DNA from: Fluviicoccus keumensis
GTDB lineage: Bacteria > Pseudomonadota > Gammaproteobacteria > Pseudomonadales > Moraxellaceae
Direction of reading: 5' to 3'
DNA length: 64,000 bases
NCBI RefSeq assembly: GCF_004217445.1
Contig: NZ_SHKX01000010.1
Location: 1-64,000 of the forward strand
Positions within the stretch are counted from its first letter, which is position 1; each line of letters starts with the position of its first letter. Shown in pieces: positions 44,343 through 52,347 of this stretch. The notes under the pieces were generated by a model, which did no database searches, was not told the origin of the DNA, and saw only the letters and a program-made list of their open reading frames with translations. Both the position numbers and the translations under genes were made by a program.

Positions 44343-46262
44343 TCACGGCATGGTCACCGCACTTATTGGCAGGCATCTCGGAAGGTGCAGACTAGAGGCA
44401 AATCCAATCCCAAGCGTCCTGAAAAGCTCATATATATCAGCCACGCGCCCTTCCTCACATAGTAGGCGCATGCGAATCAAAATATCATCCAACTCATCAG
44501 GCGAGAGTGACACTTCAATAGCTCGGCGGATACGCTCATGACGAGTCGGCTCATCGGCGTCACCCACCAATAACTCCTCGTACAACTTCTCGCCCGGCCT
44601 CAACCCCGTGTATTCAATCGCGATGCCATGCTCCTCGCCGGGCTGGCGCACCGGAAAGCCCATCAGGTGGATCATGCGCCGCGCCATGTCGGCAATGCGG
44701 ACCGGCTCGCCCATATCCAGCAGGAAAACATCACCGCCGCTGGCCATGGCCGCCGCCTGAATCACCAATTGGGCGGCTTCGGGAATTGTCATGAAATACC
44801 GGATGATATCCGGATGCGTCACCGTCACGGGACCGCCCTCACGGATCTGCTCCTTGAACAGCGGCACCACCGACCCCGAGGAGCCCAGGACATTTCCGAA
44901 GCGGACCATGCAGAAACACGTGCGTTTGTCCGCCGGCTTGCGTTGTTCTTCCTGCGCCAGCGCCTGCAGCAGCAGTTCAGCCATGCGCTTGCTTGCGCCC
45001 ATGATATTCGTCGGACGGACCGCCTTGTCGGTGGAAATCAGCACGAATGTCGCCGCCCCGGCCTCCTGTGCCGCCCTGGCGACAGCCAGAGTGCCGAAGA
45101 CATTATTACTGACACCCTCGACGACATTGCTTTCCACAATCGGGACATGCTTGTACGCCGCCGCATGAAAAACCGTGGCCACTGCATATTCACGGAACAC
45201 CGTCGCCAGCAGGCGCGCATCGCGCACCGACCCAAGCACGGTTCCCAACAGCACATCTCGCAATTCGGGATGACTGCGCTGGATACCCCGCAGCTCCTGC
45301 TCGATGGCGTAGAGTCCGTATTCACTCTGCTCCAGCAGCACCAGCATCGACGGCTTCAGCTCCAGAATCTTTCGGCACAACTCACTGCCGATCGACCCAC
45401 CCGCTCCCGTTACCAGCACGCATTTGCCGGTAATGGTTGTCCCCATGAGCTGCATATCGGGAGGCACGGGGTCGCGCCCCAGCAAATCTTCCAGGTCAAT
45501 ATCCTTGACCTCTTCCGGCCGCGCCTTGCCGTCGATGATATCCCGCAGGCGCGGCACCGTTTTGACCTTCAGGGAGCAAGGTTCCAGGAACAGGAGAATG
45601 TCTTTGCGACGGGAGTTGGAAAGCGAGGGCATGGCCAGGAATATCTGCGCCACCCCATATTCTTCGATCAGCCAGCTAAGCCGGGATGGCGCGTGCACCT
45701 TGATGCCGAAAACGAGCATCCCCTGCAAGGCGGGGCGATCATCAATGAAGGCCACCGGCCGGTATTCGTTGCTGTGCTGAAGGCTGAGCGCCAGTTGAGA
45801 GCCGGTATTGCCGGCGCCGTAGATCACAATGGGAATACGCGCCTTGCCGGACTTCCGCTGCAGATAGCGCTGGGCAAGAAAGCGGGAGGACACCACCAGA
45901 AAGCCCGCCACCAGGAGATAAAGCACGGGCGCCGAGCGGGGAAGCTCGGCCCGGGAAGCCATGATCGTCGTGCCCAGCGCCAGCGCGGATACCGCCAGCG
46001 CCTTGAAGACGATACTGACCGTATGGCCGCTGACATACCGGACCATCCAGCGGTAGAACCCGAAAAAGACCAGCGAAGCCACGCCGCTTCCAACCGCTAC
46101 GCCAATGCACAACCACTGCTCCAGCGTAAACGGAGCCCAGAGGTAACCGTAGCGCAAGGACAGGGCCAGCCACAGCCCGAACACGAGCAGCACGGTGTCA
46201 ACCGACACCATGAGGGCCACCTTGGCCCGGCGCGACAATCCCACCAGTAGTTGATGCAGCAT
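44343..46262 (-). CDS. UDP-sugar 4,6-dehydratase, CapD/WbpM/PglF type
   Basis: 639 residues: four N-terminal membrane helices (about 12-125), a CoA-binding-like domain (YGAGNTGSQLALSLQHSNEY) and a C-terminal SDR dehydratase with GAGGSIGSELCRKIL, ISTDKAVRPTNIMGASKRMAE and GEPVRIADMARRMIHLMGFP. It converts UDP-GlcNAc to UDP-4-keto-6-deoxy-GlcNAc, the precursor for bacillosamine-, QuiNAc- and legionaminic-type sugars, and so should feed both the transferase at 41467 and the aminotransferase at 29523. GAGG lies just before ATG 46262. Confidence 0.92.
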   Translation of the reverse strand: MLHQLLVGLSRRAKVALMVSVDTVLLVFGLWLALSLRYGYLWAPFTLEQWLCIGVAVGSGVASLVFFGFYRWMVRYVSGHTVSIVFKALAVSALALGTTIMASRAELPRSAPVLYLLVAGFLVVSSRFLAQRYLQRKSGKARIPIVIYGAGNTGSQLALSLQHSNEYRPVAFIDDRPALQGMLVFGIKVHAPSRLSWLIEEYGVAQIFLAMPSLSNSRRKDILLFLEPCSLKVKTVPRLRDIIDGKARPEEVKDIDLEDLLGRDPVPPDMQLMGTTITGKCVLVTGAGGSIGSELCRKILELKPSMLVLLEQSEYGLYAIEQELRGIQRSHPELRDVLLGTVLGSVRDARLLATVFREYAVATVFHAAAYKHVPIVESNVVEGVSNNVFGTLAVARAAQEAGAATFVLISTDKAVRPTNIMGASKRMAELLLQALAQEEQRKPADKRTCFCMVRFGNVLGSSGSVVPLFKEQIREGGPVTVTHPDIIRYFMTIPEAAQLVIQAAAMASGGDVFLLDMGEPVRIADMARRMIHLMGFPVRQPGEEHGIAIEYTGLRPGEKLYEELLVGDADEPTRHERIRRAIEVSLSPDELDDILIRMRLLCEEGRVADIYELFRTLGIGFASSLHLPRCLPISAVTMP

Positions 46263-46347
46263 TCCCGCCTCGTTGCCCCAAAAACAAAAGCGAATCTTAT
46301 CAGATAGGTCTTCGGAGCGCCTTAATCAATCCGCCCGGCCCGGAGCA

Positions 46348-47202
46348 CTACGATGGCTGCCGGCACACCATCTCCAGGCCAGTCCGCCAGTCAGGCAGGT
46401 TGCAGCCGAACACCTCCGCAAAGCGATCGGCCGCCAGCACCGATCGCGACGGCCGAGTCACCCGGGAAGGATAGGCGCCCGAACTAATCGGATTCACCCG
46501 ACCGCCATACCCGCAAGACTCGGCGATGGCGCAGGCGAAGCCGTACCAACTGGTCTCCCCGCGAAGACTCAGATGATAAAGCCCGGCCTTGCTGCGGTCG
46601 GCCAGCACCTCGCCAATCGCATGCACGGTCAGCTCCGCCAGGAGCGATGCCGGATTGGGCACGCCCCATTGATCGGCAACCACCTGCAGCTCGGAACGCT
46701 CGCGCATCAGGCGACGCATCGTCAGCCAGAAGTTATGCCCGTGCGGGCCATACACCCAACTGGTTCGCAGTATCAGATGCGCCGCGCCAGACGCCTGGAT
46801 CGCCCGCTCCCCTTCCAGCTTCGTCCGCCCGTATACATTCAACGGATTCGGCGCGTCCGTTTCGCGGTAACGGCCGGCAGTGCGGCCATCAAACACATAA
46901 TCCGTGGAGAAATGGACCAGCAAGGATCCCATCCGTCTGGCGGCGTCCGCCAGAATCTCCGGGGCTTGGGCATTGATGCTTTGCGCAAGGCCGGTTTCGC
47001 TTTCGGCCTGCTCAACGGCCGTATACGCCGCGGCATTCACGATCAGGTCCGGACGAATTGACGACAACTGCCTCTGCAGGCCGTCGGGATCCGCCAGATC
47101 GAATTGCTCTCGGGACGGCGCAAACACTTCGCCCAAAGCACTCAAACGCCCCTGCAACTCACGGCCGATCTGACCATTCCGGCCGATCAACAACACGTTC
47201 AA
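46348..47202 (-). CDS. rfbD: dTDP-4-dehydrorhamnose reductase
   Basis: 284 residues: LLIGRNGQIGRELQGRL (Rossmann loop), NAAAYTAVEQAESE, FSTDYVFDG and YGRTKLEGE with the Y-x3-K pair. Last step of dTDP-L-rhamnose synthesis. The best start is TTG at 47202, which overlaps the rfbC stop as TTGA and has GAGG 7 nt upstream; no ATG is available in the first part of the domain. The 85 bp between it and the dehydratase gene hold no clear feature. Confidence 0.93.
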   Translation of the reverse strand: MNVLLIGRNGQIGRELQGRLSALGEVFAPSREQFDLADPDGLQRQLSSIRPDLIVNAAAYTAVEQAESETGLAQSINAQAPEILADAARRMGSLLVHFSTDYVFDGRTAGRYRETDAPNPLNVYGRTKLEGERAIQASGAAHLILRTSWVYGPHGHNFWLTMRRLMRERSELQVVADQWGVPNPASLLAELTVHAIGEVLADRSKAGLYHLSLRGETSWYGFACAIAESCGYGGRVNPISSGAYPSRVTRPSRSVLAADRFAEVFGCNLPDWRTGLEMVCRQPS

Positions 47203-47744
47203 GGAAAAACCTCGGCATCGCGGAACCAGGCGGCTGCCGCATCCTTGCCGGACAGTGCCGGTGCGACCGACAGCCCCCAATCGATGGCCAGATCGGGGTC
47301 ATCCCAACGAATCGTGCGCTCATGCTCCGGGGCGTAATAATCCGTGGTCTTGTAAAGGAAGTCGGCCGACGGCGACAACACCACGAAGCCATGCGCGAAT
47401 CCCGGCGGCAGCCATAGCTGGCGATGATTTTCCGCAGAAAGGCGAAACCCGGCCCAGCGTCCGAACGTCGGCGAGGATCGACGGAGATCTACGGCTACAT
47501 CGAGCACCTCTCCGGCCACCACCCGGACCAGCTTTCCCTGAGGCTGGCGAATCTGGTAATGCAACCCGCGCAGCACATGCCGGGAGGACCGCGAGTGGTT
47601 ATCCTGCACAAAGCGGACATCACAACCCGTCAGGGCGGCAAAGCGCGCCTCATTGAAGCTTTCCATGAAAAAACCCCGGTCGTCACCAAACAACCGAGGC
47701 TCGATCAACAACAAATCCGGAATCGGGGTTGGCAGCACCCTCAT
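47199..47744 (-). CDS. rfbC: dTDP-4-dehydrorhamnose 3,5-epimerase
   Basis: 181-residue RmlC cupin: LLIEPRLFGDDRGFFMESFN, FVQDNHSRSSRHVLRGLHYQ (catalytic His region), VAVDLRRSSPTFGRW and PPGFAHGFVVLS. Third enzyme of the dTDP-rhamnose pathway. Its ATG overlaps the rfbA stop by 4 bp (ATGA). Confidence 0.96.
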   Translation of the reverse strand: MRVLPTPIPDLLLIEPRLFGDDRGFFMESFNEARFAALTGCDVRFVQDNHSRSSRHVLRGLHYQIRQPQGKLVRVVAGEVLDVAVDLRRSSPTFGRWAGFRLSAENHRQLWLPPGFAHGFVVLSPSADFLYKTTDYYAPEHERTIRWDDPDLAIDWGLSVAPALSGKDAAAAWFRDAEVFP

Positions 47745-48610
47745 GTCTCACCCGCCACCTTCAGCAGATATTGACCATACCCGGTATTACGGTGCAAAGC
47801 GGCGCTCTGACGCAATGAGTTGCGGTCAATCCAGCCCTGGGTATAGGCAATTTCTTCAAGGCAGGCCACTTTCAATCCCTGCCGGCGCTCAATGGTCTGC
47901 ACGTATTGCGACGCATCCAGCAGGCTTTCGTGCGTTCCGGTATCCAGCCAGGCAAACCCCCGCCCCAAGCGCTCGACGCGCAAGTCCCCACGCTGCAGGT
48001 AGGCATTGTTGACATCGGTGATCTCAAGCTCGCCCCGCCCGGAAGGGCGAATCGTCCGCGCAATGCTGACGACATCATTGTCGTAAAAATAGAGCCCAGT
48101 AACCGCATAACTGGATTTGGGGATCGCGGGTTTTTCCTCGATCGAAACCGCCCGGTCTTCCGCGTCGAATTCCACCACGCCGAAGCGCTCGGGATCGCTG
48201 ACCCAGTAGCCAAAGATCGTCGCGCCGCGTGTTTGCGCCGAGGCGCGCAACAGCTTTTCCGTAAAGTGCTGGCCGTGGAACACGTTGTCGCCCAGAATCA
48301 GGCAAACCGGGCTGTCGCCAATGAAATCCGCCCCCAGCAAAAAGGCTTGCGCCAATCCGTCCGGTGATGGCTGTTCCACATAAGACAGCCGGATACCGAA
48401 ACGCGAGCCGTCGCCCAACAGGTGCCGGTACGCAGGCAAATCGCGCGGCGTGGAAATGATCAGGATTTCGCGGATGCCGGCAAGCATCAGCACCGACAAG
48501 GGGTAATAGATCATCGGCTTGTCATAAACCGGCAGCAATTGCTTCGAAACCGACATAGTCAAGGGATACAACCGCGTCCCCGTGCCACCGGCCAGCAGTA
48601 TTCCCTTCAT
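47741..48610 (-). CDS. rfbA: glucose-1-phosphate thymidylyltransferase
   Basis: 289 residues: MKGILLAGGTGTRLYPLTMS nucleotide loop, VSKQLLPVYDKPMIYYPLS, and the metal-binding LILGDNVFHG. First step of dTDP-rhamnose synthesis. The ATG at 48610 overlaps the rfbB stop (ATGA), and the family begins at this Met; an upstream in-frame start would lie inside rfbB. Confidence 0.96.
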   Translation of the reverse strand: MKGILLAGGTGTRLYPLTMSVSKQLLPVYDKPMIYYPLSVLMLAGIREILIISTPRDLPAYRHLLGDGSRFGIRLSYVEQPSPDGLAQAFLLGADFIGDSPVCLILGDNVFHGQHFTEKLLRASAQTRGATIFGYWVSDPERFGVVEFDAEDRAVSIEEKPAIPKSSYAVTGLYFYDNDVVSIARTIRPSGRGELEITDVNNAYLQRGDLRVERLGRGFAWLDTGTHESLLDASQYVQTIERRQGLKVACLEEIAYTQGWIDRNSLRQSAALHRNTGYGQYLLKVAGET

Positions 48611-49680
48611 GACCCGGCTCCCGCCCCGTATTGTTGATCCGACCAGCGACGATATTCGCCGTTCACGACTTGGCTCACCCATTCCGGATGCTCCAGATAC
48701 CAGCCCACCGTCTTGCGCAGACCGGAGGAAAACGCCTGCGCCGGCGCCCAGCCCAGCTCCTCACGGACTTTGCGGGCATCAATCGCGTAACGCCGGTCAT
48801 GACCGGGACGATCCGCCACAAAGGTGATCTGCTCCGCATAAGAGCGGCCGTCCGCGCGGGGGGAAAGCTCGTCCAGCACCGCGCAAATCTGCCGCACGAC
48901 GTCCAGGTTGGTCTGCTCGGAATCCCCGCCGATATTGTAGGTTTCTCCCGGTCGCCCCTGCGCTAGCACCCGGCGAATGGCCTCGCAGTGGTCTCCGACA
49001 TAAAGCCAGTCACGGATATTCTGACCATCGCCGTAAACCGGCAGCGGCTTCCGCGCCAACGCATTGAGGATCATCAATGGCATCAGTTTTTCAGGATGCT
49101 GGAAAGGACCGTAATTATTTGAACAATTGGTGGTCAGCACCGGCAGGCCATACGTTTCCCGCCAGGCCCGCACCAGATGATCCGAGGCGGCCTTGGATGC
49201 GGCGTACGGGCTGTTCGGAGCATAAGTTGCCAGCTCGGTACTGGGTGGCGCATCCACCGCCAGCGAACCATATACCTCATCGGTTGAAACATGCAGGAAA
49301 CGGAAAGCGGCCTGAACGGATGACGGCAATGCCGACCAATACCCCCGGACGGCCTCCAGCAAGCGGTAAGTACCGACAATATTGGTCTGGATGAAATCGT
49401 CCGGGCCGTGAATTGAGCGGTCCACGTGGCTTTCCGCGGCAAAATGCACGATCGCCTCAGGCTGATACTTCTGCAGGAGGCTGGCGACGCAGGCCTGGTC
49501 GGCAATATCTCCGCGCACCAGCACGCACAATCCCGACGCGATGACCCCTTCGAGATTTGCCGGATTGGCAGCATAGGTCAGCCGGTCCAGCACAACAACC
49601 CGGCCCCGTCCTGATCCTATCCACTCCCGCACAAAGTTTGATCCGATGAAACCGGCGCCACCCGTGACCAGAATAGTCAT
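48607..49680 (-). CDS. rfbB: dTDP-glucose 4,6-dehydratase
   Basis: 357-residue extended SDR: TGGAGFIGSNFVREWI (NAD loop), HFAAESHVDRSI, STDEVYGSL, and SPYAASKAASDHLVRAW with the Y-x3-K pair. Second step of the dTDP-rhamnose pathway. The ATG at 49680 starts the family domain directly; a TTG at 49707 is less likely. It is the first gene of the leftward glycan operon that runs to 29523, and no strong promoter was found in the 35 bp before it, so transcription may begin further upstream. Confidence 0.96.
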   Translation of the reverse strand: MTILVTGGAGFIGSNFVREWIGSGRGRVVVLDRLTYAANPANLEGVIASGLCVLVRGDIADQACVASLLQKYQPEAIVHFAAESHVDRSIHGPDDFIQTNIVGTYRLLEAVRGYWSALPSSVQAAFRFLHVSTDEVYGSLAVDAPPSTELATYAPNSPYAASKAASDHLVRAWRETYGLPVLTTNCSNNYGPFQHPEKLMPLMILNALARKPLPVYGDGQNIRDWLYVGDHCEAIRRVLAQGRPGETYNIGGDSEQTNLDVVRQICAVLDELSPRADGRSYAEQITFVADRPGHDRRYAIDARKVREELGWAPAQAFSSGLRKTVGWYLEHPEWVSQVVNGEYRRWSDQQYGAGAGS

Positions 49681-49715
49681 TATTCTAATTATTTCCTGAA
49701 GAAACAAAGCCCCAT

Positions 49716-50252
49716 TCAGGGAGCAGGTGCAATCTCGCTACCCTGAAAAACATTGAAATTGATGGCGTCACTTGCCACCTTCACTCCCCTGGCATTGACA
49801 ATCACCACCTCCAGGCGCTGCTCTCCGCGCGGCAACTCGGCGGGATCAAGCTTGGGGGAATATTTGTCACGGGCAATCTTCTCGCCATTCAGATAAATCT
49901 CGACATGATGGCCCTTCCACAAATTCGGCGTCAGCTCGAACTCCATGGAGAAAGCCTCATCCCCATGCTGCAAATGCGCGTCGGGGAGCGGTTTAGTGAT
50001 CTTGACCTGATATGACGAAGGCTCGGCGCCGGCGGCACCTTTCTTCTTTGCGTCGCCCATGTTGAGCTTCTGGTCAATCACCTGCCGGGGCAAGGACGGC
50101 ACCACCATGGTTTCACGGGTTTGCACCTCTTCGGCGCCGCCTGAAGGAGCATCCGAGTAAATGGCATTGCCGTTCTTGTCATAGGTCTTGTAAATCCCGG
50201 CCATTGCCTGCCCGGCCAGAAGCCCCGCCATGATAAGGACATACCAACGCAT
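49716..50252 (-). CDS. exported DUF4124-domain protein
   Basis: 178 residues: signal peptide (about 1-18, MRWYVLIMAGLLAGQAMA), a DUF4124 segment right after it (GIYKTYDKNGNAIYSDAPSG), and a C-terminal beta-sandwich-like domain (HVEIYLNGEKIARDKYSP). DUF4124 genes next to glnA are common in betaproteobacteria; the function is unknown. The ATG at 50252 follows GGAGAGGG. An upstream in-frame start would break the signal peptide pattern. Confidence 0.8.
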   Translation of the reverse strand: MRWYVLIMAGLLAGQAMAGIYKTYDKNGNAIYSDAPSGGAEEVQTRETMVVPSLPRQVIDQKLNMGDAKKKGAAGAEPSSYQVKITKPLPDAHLQHGDEAFSMEFELTPNLWKGHHVEIYLNGEKIARDKYSPKLDPAELPRGEQRLEVVIVNARGVKVASDAINFNVFQGSEIAPAP

Positions 50253-50295
50253 AACCCTCTCCCGCATGTAATTTATAAGCCTAGTATAGAAAACA

Positions 50296-50321
50296 AAAAG
50301 GCCCGCCAAGGCGGGCCTTTT
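50296..50321 (-). terminator. intrinsic terminator of glnA
   Basis: AAAAGGCCCGCC (50296-50307) pairs perfectly with GGCGGGCCTTTT (50310-50321). Read on the minus strand it ends in TTTTTGTTTTC, about 40 bp after the glnA stop. Confidence 0.93.
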
Positions 50322-50359
50322 GTAACTGACCGTCCCGGAGGCGCGGTCAGTCTGCCATA

Positions 50360-51769
50360 TCAGCAGCTGTAGTACAGATCGAACTCGATCGGGTGCACTT
50401 GCGTGCTGACCAGACGGGCTTCTTCGGTCTTCAGCTCGATGTAGGCTTCCAGCATTTCCTTGGTGAACACGCCGCCCTTCAGCAGGAACTCGTGGTCAGC
50501 CTTGAGCGCGGCCAGAGCCACTTCCAGGCTTTCGGCCACGGTCGGGACCTTGGCATCTTCTTCCGGCGGCAGGTCGTACAGGTTCTTGTCAGCAGCTTCG
50601 CCCGGATGGATCTTGTTCTGGATACCATCCAGACCAGCCATCAGCAGGGCGGCGAAAGCCAGGTACGGGTTGGCGACCGGATCCGGGAAACGGGCTTCGA
50701 TACGCTTGGCCTTCGGGCTGGACACGAACGGAATACGGATGGAAGCCGAACGGTTGCGGGCGGAGTAGGCCAGCTTGATCGGAGCTTCGTAGTGCGGCAC
50801 CAGACGCTTGTAGGAGTTGGTGGCCGGGTTGGTGATGGCATTCAGGGCGCGGGCATGCTTGATGACGCCGCCGATGAAGAACAGGGCCATTTCGGACAGA
50901 CCGGCATACTGGTCGCCGGCGAACAGGTTCTTGCCATCCTTGGAGATGGACATGTGAACGTGCATGCCGGAACCGTTGTCACCGACCATCGGCTTCGGCA
51001 TGAAGGTAGCGGTCTTGCCGAAAGCATGGGCGGTGTTCAGCACGGCGTACTTCAGCACCTGGACTTCGTCAGCCTTGCGCACCAGCGTGTTGAAGGACAC
51101 GCCGATTTCGCTCTGGCAGGACGCCACTTCGTGGTGTTGCACTTCGACGCGGCCGGGGCCCATCATGGCTTCGATGGCGTTGCACATGGCGACACGCAGG
51201 TCCTGACCGGAATCGACCGGGGGAACCGGGAAGTAGCCGCCCTTGACGCGCGGACGGTGGCCGGTGTTGCCGCCTTCGTAGTCATTGTTGGTCGACCAGG
51301 CGGCTTCCTCGGCGATCAGCTCGTGGGACACGCCCGACATGTTGATCTTCCACTTCACTTCGTCGAACACGAAGAATTCGGGTTCCGGACCGAAGAAGGC
51401 GGTGTCGCCAATACCGGTAGCCTTCAGGTAGGCTTCGGCGCGCTTGGCGATGGAACGCGGGTCGCGCTCGTAGCCTTGCATGGTGTTCGGTTCAATGACG
51501 TCGCAAGTCACGACCACGGTCGGCTCGTCGAAGAACGGGTCCATGAAGGAGGTTTCGGCATCCGGCATCAGGATCATGTCGGAAGCTTCAATGCCTTTCC
51601 AGCCGGCAATGGAGGAGCCGTCGAACATCTTGCCGCTGACGAAGGTTTCTTCGTCGACAGTGGCGGCCGGGAAGGACACGTGCTGTTCCTTGCCCTTGGT
51701 GTCGGTGAAGCGGAAATCAACCCACTTGGCGTCGTTCTGCTTGATCAGGTCTAAGGTCTTGTTGGACAT
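50360..51769 (-). CDS. glnA: glutamine synthetase type I
   Basis: 469 residues, dodecameric GSI type: DGSSIAGWKGIEASDM, FFGPEPEFFVFD, the catalytic loop GSGMHVHMSI, and the adenylylation site Y398 in NLYDLPPEE, the target of GlnE encoded at 26635. Makes glutamine from glutamate, ammonia and ATP. The gene has its own sigma-54 promoter candidate about 200 bp upstream with NtrC-like repeats beyond it, and an intrinsic terminator downstream. Confidence 0.98.
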   Translation of the reverse strand: MSNKTLDLIKQNDAKWVDFRFTDTKGKEQHVSFPAATVDEETFVSGKMFDGSSIAGWKGIEASDMILMPDAETSFMDPFFDEPTVVVTCDVIEPNTMQGYERDPRSIAKRAEAYLKATGIGDTAFFGPEPEFFVFDEVKWKINMSGVSHELIAEEAAWSTNNDYEGGNTGHRPRVKGGYFPVPPVDSGQDLRVAMCNAIEAMMGPGRVEVQHHEVASCQSEIGVSFNTLVRKADEVQVLKYAVLNTAHAFGKTATFMPKPMVGDNGSGMHVHMSISKDGKNLFAGDQYAGLSEMALFFIGGVIKHARALNAITNPATNSYKRLVPHYEAPIKLAYSARNRSASIRIPFVSSPKAKRIEARFPDPVANPYLAFAALLMAGLDGIQNKIHPGEAADKNLYDLPPEEDAKVPTVAESLEVALAALKADHEFLLKGGVFTKEMLEAYIELKTEEARLVSTQVHPIEFDLYYSC

Positions 51770-51966
51770 TTACAAAAGCTCCAGAGTTACCGGAAATCGG
51801 AAAACGGGGTACAAAAACTGTGTGAGTCAGTCGTGAACAGGCCCGGCTCAGCATCCGTCCACGACAGTGGCGCGTTCGGTCGGCAAGCAGTTTAAAGCTT
51901 TGCTTCGGCAAAACCAACCTGAAAACCACCGTATTGGCGTGCCTGTTTTCGGTGCAGTGACTTTAT

Positions 51967-51982
51967 AGCAAAAGTTATGCCA
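51967..51982 (-). promoter_or_regulatory. sigma-54 promoter of glnA
   Basis: Read on the minus strand, TGGCATAACTTTTGCT matches the sigma-54 consensus TGGCAC-N5-TTGCT, with the invariant GG and GC at exact spacing. A transcript would start near 51955, giving a leader of about 185 nt before the glnA ATG. In the 51770-52113 gap I see this promoter and the repeats at 52052-52115 and nothing else. Confidence 0.75.
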
Positions 51983-52051
51983 TTCGCCTCAGGCCTCCCG
52001 AATGCCTCCCCTTCAAGCACTTGCCGGGATCATTTACCCAAAATCGAACTG

Positions 52052-52115
52052 GCGCACCAAAACAGCGCACCAAAACAGCGCTAAAGCCCCGGACAGCGCA
52101 CCAAAAAAGAGCGCT
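52052..52115 (-). promoter_or_regulatory. tandem GCGCACCAAAACA repeats, probable NtrC enhancer
   Basis: GCGCACCAAAACA occurs twice head to tail (52052-52064, 52065-52077), then GCGCT, and a third copy GCGCACCAAAAAAGA at 52096-52110 again followed by GCGCT. Each of the first two reads GCAC-N7-GCGC, close to the NtrC site GCAC-N7-GTGC. They lie about 100-160 bp upstream of the predicted sigma-54 start, the usual enhancer distance. Confidence 0.6.
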
Positions 52116-52347
52116 AGACTTTCAGGCGCAAACGCAGCTCTCGGCCCGCCTGCTCACACCCCAGATACTCATGCCCCTGCACCCGACACCAGGCCGGAAT
52201 ATCGTGCAGAGCGCCGGGATCGGTCGTCAATACTTCGACGCATTGACCGGCGGTCAGCTTGCGCACCGCAGCCTGTGTCCGGATCACCGGCATGGGGCAC
52301 AACAACCGGCGGGCATCCACCACTATATCGGCGACAAATTCAGACAT
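52114..52347 (-). CDS. TusA-family sulfur-carrier protein
   Basis: 77 residues with the TusA signature VDARRLLCPMPVIRTQAAVR; C17 is the predicted persulfide carrier Cys. TusA-type proteins pass sulfane sulfur to tRNA thiolases or other acceptors. The start at 52347 gives the standard short length and overlaps the PP-loop gene stop by 8 bp, so the two are coupled and TusA may deliver sulfur to that enzyme. This is probably a paralogue rather than the housekeeping TusA; naming is left open. Confidence 0.85.
   Translation of the reverse strand: MSEFVADIVVDARRLLCPMPVIRTQAAVRKLTAGQCVEVLTTDPGALHDIPAWCRVQGHEYLGCEQAGRELRLRLKV

Noticed and set aside
52052..52115. Short tandem repeats as a CRISPR or phase-variable tract
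   Set aside because: Only two exact 13-bp copies without spacers, located outside any reading frame; position fits a glnA enhancer better.
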